From Salinispora tropica CNB-440 (GTDB lineage: Bacteria; Actinomycetota; Actinomycetes; Mycobacteriales; Micromonosporaceae), in contig NC_009380.1 of NCBI RefSeq assembly GCF_000016425.1, forward strand, positions 2,918,144 to 2,982,143: 64,000 nt of DNA, written 5' to 3'. The position numbers and the translations under genes are program-made. Of the stretch, positions 60,731-64,000 are shown piece after piece. Each line of letters opens with the position of its first letter. Position 1 is the stretch's first letter. The notes under the pieces are model-generated. The model worked only from the letters and a program-made list of their open reading frames with translations. It was not told where the DNA came from and did no database searches.

Positions 60731-62280
60731 CTCGTCTTCCAGGCGCGTTCGATGAACATCCGCTGGAAGCCGGGACCGTCGGGCAGAGCGCGCACACCGG
60801 GGGCGGTCAGATCCAACCCATCTCCGACGCCCCACACCACGTACCCTCCGTCGCGCCAGAGGTCCTGCTGGATGCCGGCCAGTCGGGCGTTGCGCTCGGT
60901 CGGGTCCAGGATGCCCATGGCGGCATTGAACTCGGCGTCGAACGACGCGTTGCGCCAGGCGGTCTCGTTGGTCGGCGATGCGGCAAGCAGGCCGACGCGT
61001 ACCAGGTCGGGGAAGGAAATGCCGCCGTAGTATCCGACGTAGAAGTCCTTCTTGGCGTAGATGGCGGTCCAGTAGGTGTCCGCCGGCTCCACCTTCACGT
61101 CGACCTGTACGCCGACGTCGGCGAGTTGCCGGGCCCACAGGGTGGCCGCGGTGTCCATGCCGGGGTACGACGTCGTGGTGTGCAGGGTCAACGCCAGCCC
61201 GTCCGCGTGCCCGGCCTGCTCGAGCAGTTCCCTGGCCCGGTCAAGGTCCTGGGTGCGCTGCGTCAGACCCTGCGGGTACGACGGGTCGTACGGGGTGGGT
61301 AGATCGTTGGCGATCTGACCGTATCCGAGGAACACCGTGTCGACGAGTGCCTGTCGATCGGTCGCGAGCCGGAGCGCCTCCCGTACTCGCGGGTCATCGA
61401 ACGGTGCCGAGTCCAGCCGCATGATGATCGGGTACTCGGTGACACCCTTGCGGCGGACGACCTGCACATCACCGCCGGCCTCGGCGGCCTTGACGGCCGC
61501 CGGGCTGACGCTACCGGCTACGTCCGCCTGCCCGGAGGTGACGGCGGCCGCACGGGCCTGCGGGTCGGCGACCGCCCGGATCTCGATCCGGTCCAGGTGC
61601 GGTCGCTCGCCCCACCAGTCGTCGTTACGCAGAAGTACGGCGGTTTGGGCGTCGGTCTCGGTCACCCGAAACGGCCCCGAACCGCGTACCGGCTCGGCGA
61701 AGTCCGTGCTGCCCTCGGGAACGACAAAGCTGATCGACTCCAGCGCCTTCGGCGCTTCGGCCATCGGCGTACGGGTCGCCAGGATCACCGTGTGGTCGTC
61801 GGGTGCGCTGGCGGCTGCCATGTCGAAGTCGGCCAGTCGGCCGTAGTTCTCCGCGGCCTTGTCCGCTATCCGGGTCAGGGAGTAGAGCACGTCCTTGGCG
61901 AGTACCGGCTGGCCGTCGGTGAAGGTGGCGTCCTCGCGCAGATGAAAAGTCCAGCGGTCCAGGCTCTGGTTCGCCTCCCACGTTTGGGCCAGCCGCGGTT
62001 GCGGCGTCCCGTCGGTGCCGGGCACGGTGAGCACGTCGTAGGTCAGCGCGAACCGCATGAGGTCGGATTCGTTGCCGAGTCCGCCGTGCGGATCGTTGCT
62101 CGCGGTCGCCGGCGAACCCGGTACGACGTAGCGCAGGGTGCCGCCGTCGACCGGCGTGCCGGGCTCGTCGACGGAACTACCGGTCGTGGTGTCGGCGCCA
62201 CAACCGGCCAGCAGCAGGGCGACGGTGACGAGGGGTAGCAGCCCCCGCCGGAGTGGGCGGGATCTGACAGGGGTAAGCAT
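60727..62280 (-). CDS. family 5 substrate-binding lipoprotein (peptide/nickel/metallophore type)
   Basis: A 517-residue extracellular solute-binding protein. A lipoprotein signal sequence ends in the lipobox LLLAGC (Cys near residue 26). The SBP family 5 pattern follows: TLRYVVPGSPA, DLMRFALTYDVLTV, RLAQTWEANQSLDRWTFHLR, ATFTDGQPVLAKDVLYSLTR and DDPRVREALRLATDRQALVD. Family members bind oligopeptides, nickel complexes or opine-type metallophores (NikA, CntA). In this operon a metal-loaded NRPS product is the natural candidate ligand. ATG 62280 follows GGAAGAAACTG, 16 bases after the Cy-TE stop, which decides the start over the long upstream frame. Confidence 0.92.
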   Translation of the reverse strand: MLTPVRSRPLRRGLLPLVTVALLLAGCGADTTTGSSVDEPGTPVDGGTLRYVVPGSPATASNDPHGGLGNESDLMRFALTYDVLTVPGTDGTPQPRLAQTWEANQSLDRWTFHLREDATFTDGQPVLAKDVLYSLTRIADKAAENYGRLADFDMAAASAPDDHTVILATRTPMAEAPKALESISFVVPEGSTDFAEPVRGSGPFRVTETDAQTAVLLRNDDWWGERPHLDRIEIRAVADPQARAAAVTSGQADVAGSVSPAAVKAAEAGGDVQVVRRKGVTEYPIIMRLDSAPFDDPRVREALRLATDRQALVDTVFLGYGQIANDLPTPYDPSYPQGLTQRTQDLDRARELLEQAGHADGLALTLHTTTSYPGMDTAATLWARQLADVGVQVDVKVEPADTYWTAIYAKKDFYVGYYGGISFPDLVRVGLLAASPTNETAWRNASFDAEFNAAMGILDPTERNARLAGIQQDLWRDGGYVVWGVGDGLDLTAPGVRALPDGPGFQRMFIERAWKTR

Positions 62281-62296
62281 CAGTTTCTTCCGTTGG

Positions 62297-64000
62297 TTAG
62301 GAGTAATCGGTTGTTTGTCGGAGCGGATGCGGCAGCGCCGCGAGGGTCTCGTTGAGGTGTTTGGCGATCGTCGTGACGGCGCCCCCGGTGAGCAGCGAGT
62401 AGTGGTGCCCTTCGACGGCCACCTCGCGTATCGGGCCGTGTACGTGGCCGTCCCAACCGAGGCCGGGCAGGTCAGGCGCGTCGTCCACGCCCATGCCCAC
62501 ACCGCTGTTGCGGGGCGACGGCAGCGCGGCCCGGACGAGGAGCAGCCGGGTCGCCGGATCGCTCAGGTGGCCCGCCTGGTGCTCTCCGAGCATCCGCAGG
62601 TGCCGCTCGAACACCCGCAGCCGAAGGTCGGCGGTGTCCCGCTGGCTCAACAGGCCGACGTCGCGCAGCCGCTGTGTGACGGCCCGACGGATCTCGTCGC
62701 CGGTACGGCCGTGAAGCTCGGCTTCCTCGGTCGGGCCGAACCCGAGGTCCAGGTCGAGGAACGCCGCCAGCGAGTGCAGGTAGCGCACCGCGGCGATGTT
62801 CTGCGGAGCACCCTGGCCATGCAGCGTCCTGATCCGGTCCGGCGTGTTCGAATCGATCATGAATAGCAGCGCGGTGCTCTCACCGCGCCGTTCAAGCAGG
62901 CAGGCCATCTCGTGGGCCAACGTGCCCCCCATCGACCAGCCACCGAGCAGGTACGGGCCGTGCGGCTGGTACTGGCGCACCGCGTCCAGGTAGTGCCCGG
63001 CCAGGGCCGGGATGTCCGCGGGCTCGACGCCTCCGGTGAGGGCCGGGTCGGTGAGCCCGACCACCGGGCGGTCGTCGGTCAGCAGCCCGACGAGTTCGCC
63101 ATAGCAGAGCACATCACCACCAGACGGGTGAATCAGAAACAGCGGGGGCTCGGCGGTGCCGCCGCGTAGCAGCAGCGCGGTCTCGCCCGAGCTTGCTGGT
63201 TCACCGGGCGGTGGACCGGTCGGGGCCGACTGGCCGGCCGCGGATGGCCCTGCCGGCCTGGGGGCATCCCACTCCTCGGCCTCACCGGCCAGTCGACGCA
63301 CCCGATCGACGTAGCCGGAGAACGCCTCGTCCGCCTCGTCGGCCGGCAGGACGTTCTCCAACACGTCCCACTGCAGAAGCAGGGCACCGTGCTGCTCGAT
63401 CACCTGATGGTCAAGCCAGGTCTGCGGCGTGCTGCTGATGCCGTAGACAGGTTTGCCCATCCAGTCCAGGTCGTGCTCGCCGCCGAGCGGATCGGTCAGC
63501 CCCAGCGCACTGGTGAACACCACGGGTACGGACTCGGTGACGCCGCTACGCGCGGACTTCTCCGCCAGCGCTTCCAGCGCCGAGAACTCGCGGTGGTCCA
63601 GGTCACGGAAGAGGGTCCGCTGCGCTTCGCCCGCGTCGTCGGCGAACGTCCCGGGGCGGGACCGGTCGACCTCGTGCAGCAGCAACGACGTGAAGTCCCC
63701 GACGACGAGGTTGACGTCCGGATGCACGGGTGGACGGTCGAACAGGGTCAGCGTGATGGCGAACCGTCCCTGCCTGGACCAGACCGCCAGCGCGTCCCCG
63801 TATGCCGCGAGCAGCACGGCGGTCGGAGTGAGGCTCCGCCGAGCGGCCTCCGCTCGGAGCGCCTGCCACTGCGCCGGCTCCAACCGTGCGGTACGCCGCA
63901 CGAACCGGGGCCGGATCCCCGGTTGTGCCGGACGGACCGGCAGCGCGGGGGCCCCGGGCAGGCGTTCAAGCCGGTCGCGCCAGTAGCGCGCCGCGCGTTC
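62297..64000 (-). CDS. NRPS Cy-TE protein, N-terminus beyond the window
   Basis: The frame is open to base 64000, giving 567 visible residues; the start lies outside. The visible part begins inside a heterocyclization domain (ARYWRDRLERLPGAPALPV, then TLFDRPPVHPDVNLVVGDFT). It keeps the catalytic threonine of FTSALG (codon at 63512-63514) and the aspartate of WLDHQ (codon at 63410-63412). About 40 residues of Pro/Ala/Gly linker lead directly into a type I thioesterase with nucleophile elbow GGWSMGGTLAHEMA and late histidine in EGHHYSLLTGG. There is no carrier domain between Cy and TE, where one is normally required. It is the first visible gene of the coupled operon. It resembles yersiniabactin/pyochelin-type terminal modules. 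Confidence 0.9.
   Translation of the reverse strand, partial: ERAARYWRDRLERLPGAPALPVRPAQPGIRPRFVRRTARLEPAQWQALRAEAARRSLTPTAVLLAAYGDALAVWSRQGRFAITLTLFDRPPVHPDVNLVVGDFTSLLLHEVDRSRPGTFADDAGEAQRTLFRDLDHREFSALEALAEKSARSGVTESVPVVFTSALGLTDPLGGEHDLDWMGKPVYGISSTPQTWLDHQVIEQHGALLLQWDVLENVLPADEADEAFSGYVDRVRRLAGEAEEWDAPRPAGPSAAGQSAPTGPPPGEPASSGETALLLRGGTAEPPLFLIHPSGGDVLCYGELVGLLTDDRPVVGLTDPALTGGVEPADIPALAGHYLDAVRQYQPHGPYLLGGWSMGGTLAHEMACLLERRGESTALLFMIDSNTPDRIRTLHGQGAPQNIAAVRYLHSLAAFLDLDLGFGPTEEAELHGRTGDEIRRAVTQRLRDVGLLSQRDTADLRLRVFERHLRMLGEHQAGHLSDPATRLLLVRAALPSPRNSGVGMGVDDAPDLPGLGWDGHVHGPIREVAVEGHHYSLLTGGAVTTIAKHLNETLAALPHPLRQTTDYS

Overview
The window is high-GC DNA from an actinomycete. GTG starts and ATGA/GTGA stop-start overlaps are frequent, and there are F420-type luciferase-like oxidoreductases, a Tat-exported class I cholesterol oxidase and mycobacterial-type sterol genes. 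The adjoining siderophore-like NRPS locus would fit Micromonosporaceae (Micromonospora/Salinispora type) or a related filamentous family, but this placement is an inference. Comparisons to Mycobacterium tuberculosis (Mtb) genes are from memory of those sequences, not from a search.

Positions 1-50361 are almost entirely a sterol catabolic island. Both regulators are present and recognisable: kstR2 (2201-2875) and kstR (29621-30241). Side-chain genes are cyp125, fadD19, echA19, fadE34, fadA5, the fadE28/fadE29 pair, chsH1-chsH2-ltp2, ltp3-ltp4 with a DUF35 partner, and a second acyl-CoA ligase. Ring A chemistry is represented by kstD and a secreted cholesterol oxidase. Degradation of the last two rings (HIP pathway) is represented by echA20-ipdA-ipdB-ipdC, fadA6, fadE30-ipdF and fadE31-fadE32-fadE33. 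Many accessory SDRs, an aldehyde dehydrogenase, an alcohol dehydrogenase, F420/flavin enzymes and a frameshifted sulfotransferase are interspersed. Genes for KshAB, HsaABCD, FadD3 and Mce4 are not in the window.

The promoters carry two palindrome families: a KstR-type box (TnnAACnnGTTnTA) before side-chain/early genes and a KstR2-type box (AnCAAGnnCTTGnT) before HIP genes. kstR2 itself and fadA6 carry KstR-type boxes, which suggests a hierarchy and some rewiring. In several promoters the last TA of the KstR box is also the start of a -10-like hexamer.

Positions 50497-64000 are a different system. On the minus strand, a translationally coupled operon runs from a Cy-TE NRPS protein (cut by the window edge) through an Opp/Nik-type ABC importer (lipoprotein, two permeases, fused double ATPase) and two free-standing NRPS-type methyltransferases to a T-Cy-T NRPS fragment. 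Flanking it are a thioredoxin-reductase-like flavoprotein with a CPFC motif and a saccharopine-dehydrogenase-like reductase, with a Fur/Zur-like palindrome in their shared promoter. This looks like a dismembered thiazoline metallophore assembly line with its own importer. The Cy-TE protein has the catalytic Cy residues but no carrier domain, while the T-Cy-T protein has two carriers around a Cy domain that has lost all its signature residues. It is the most unusual part of the window.
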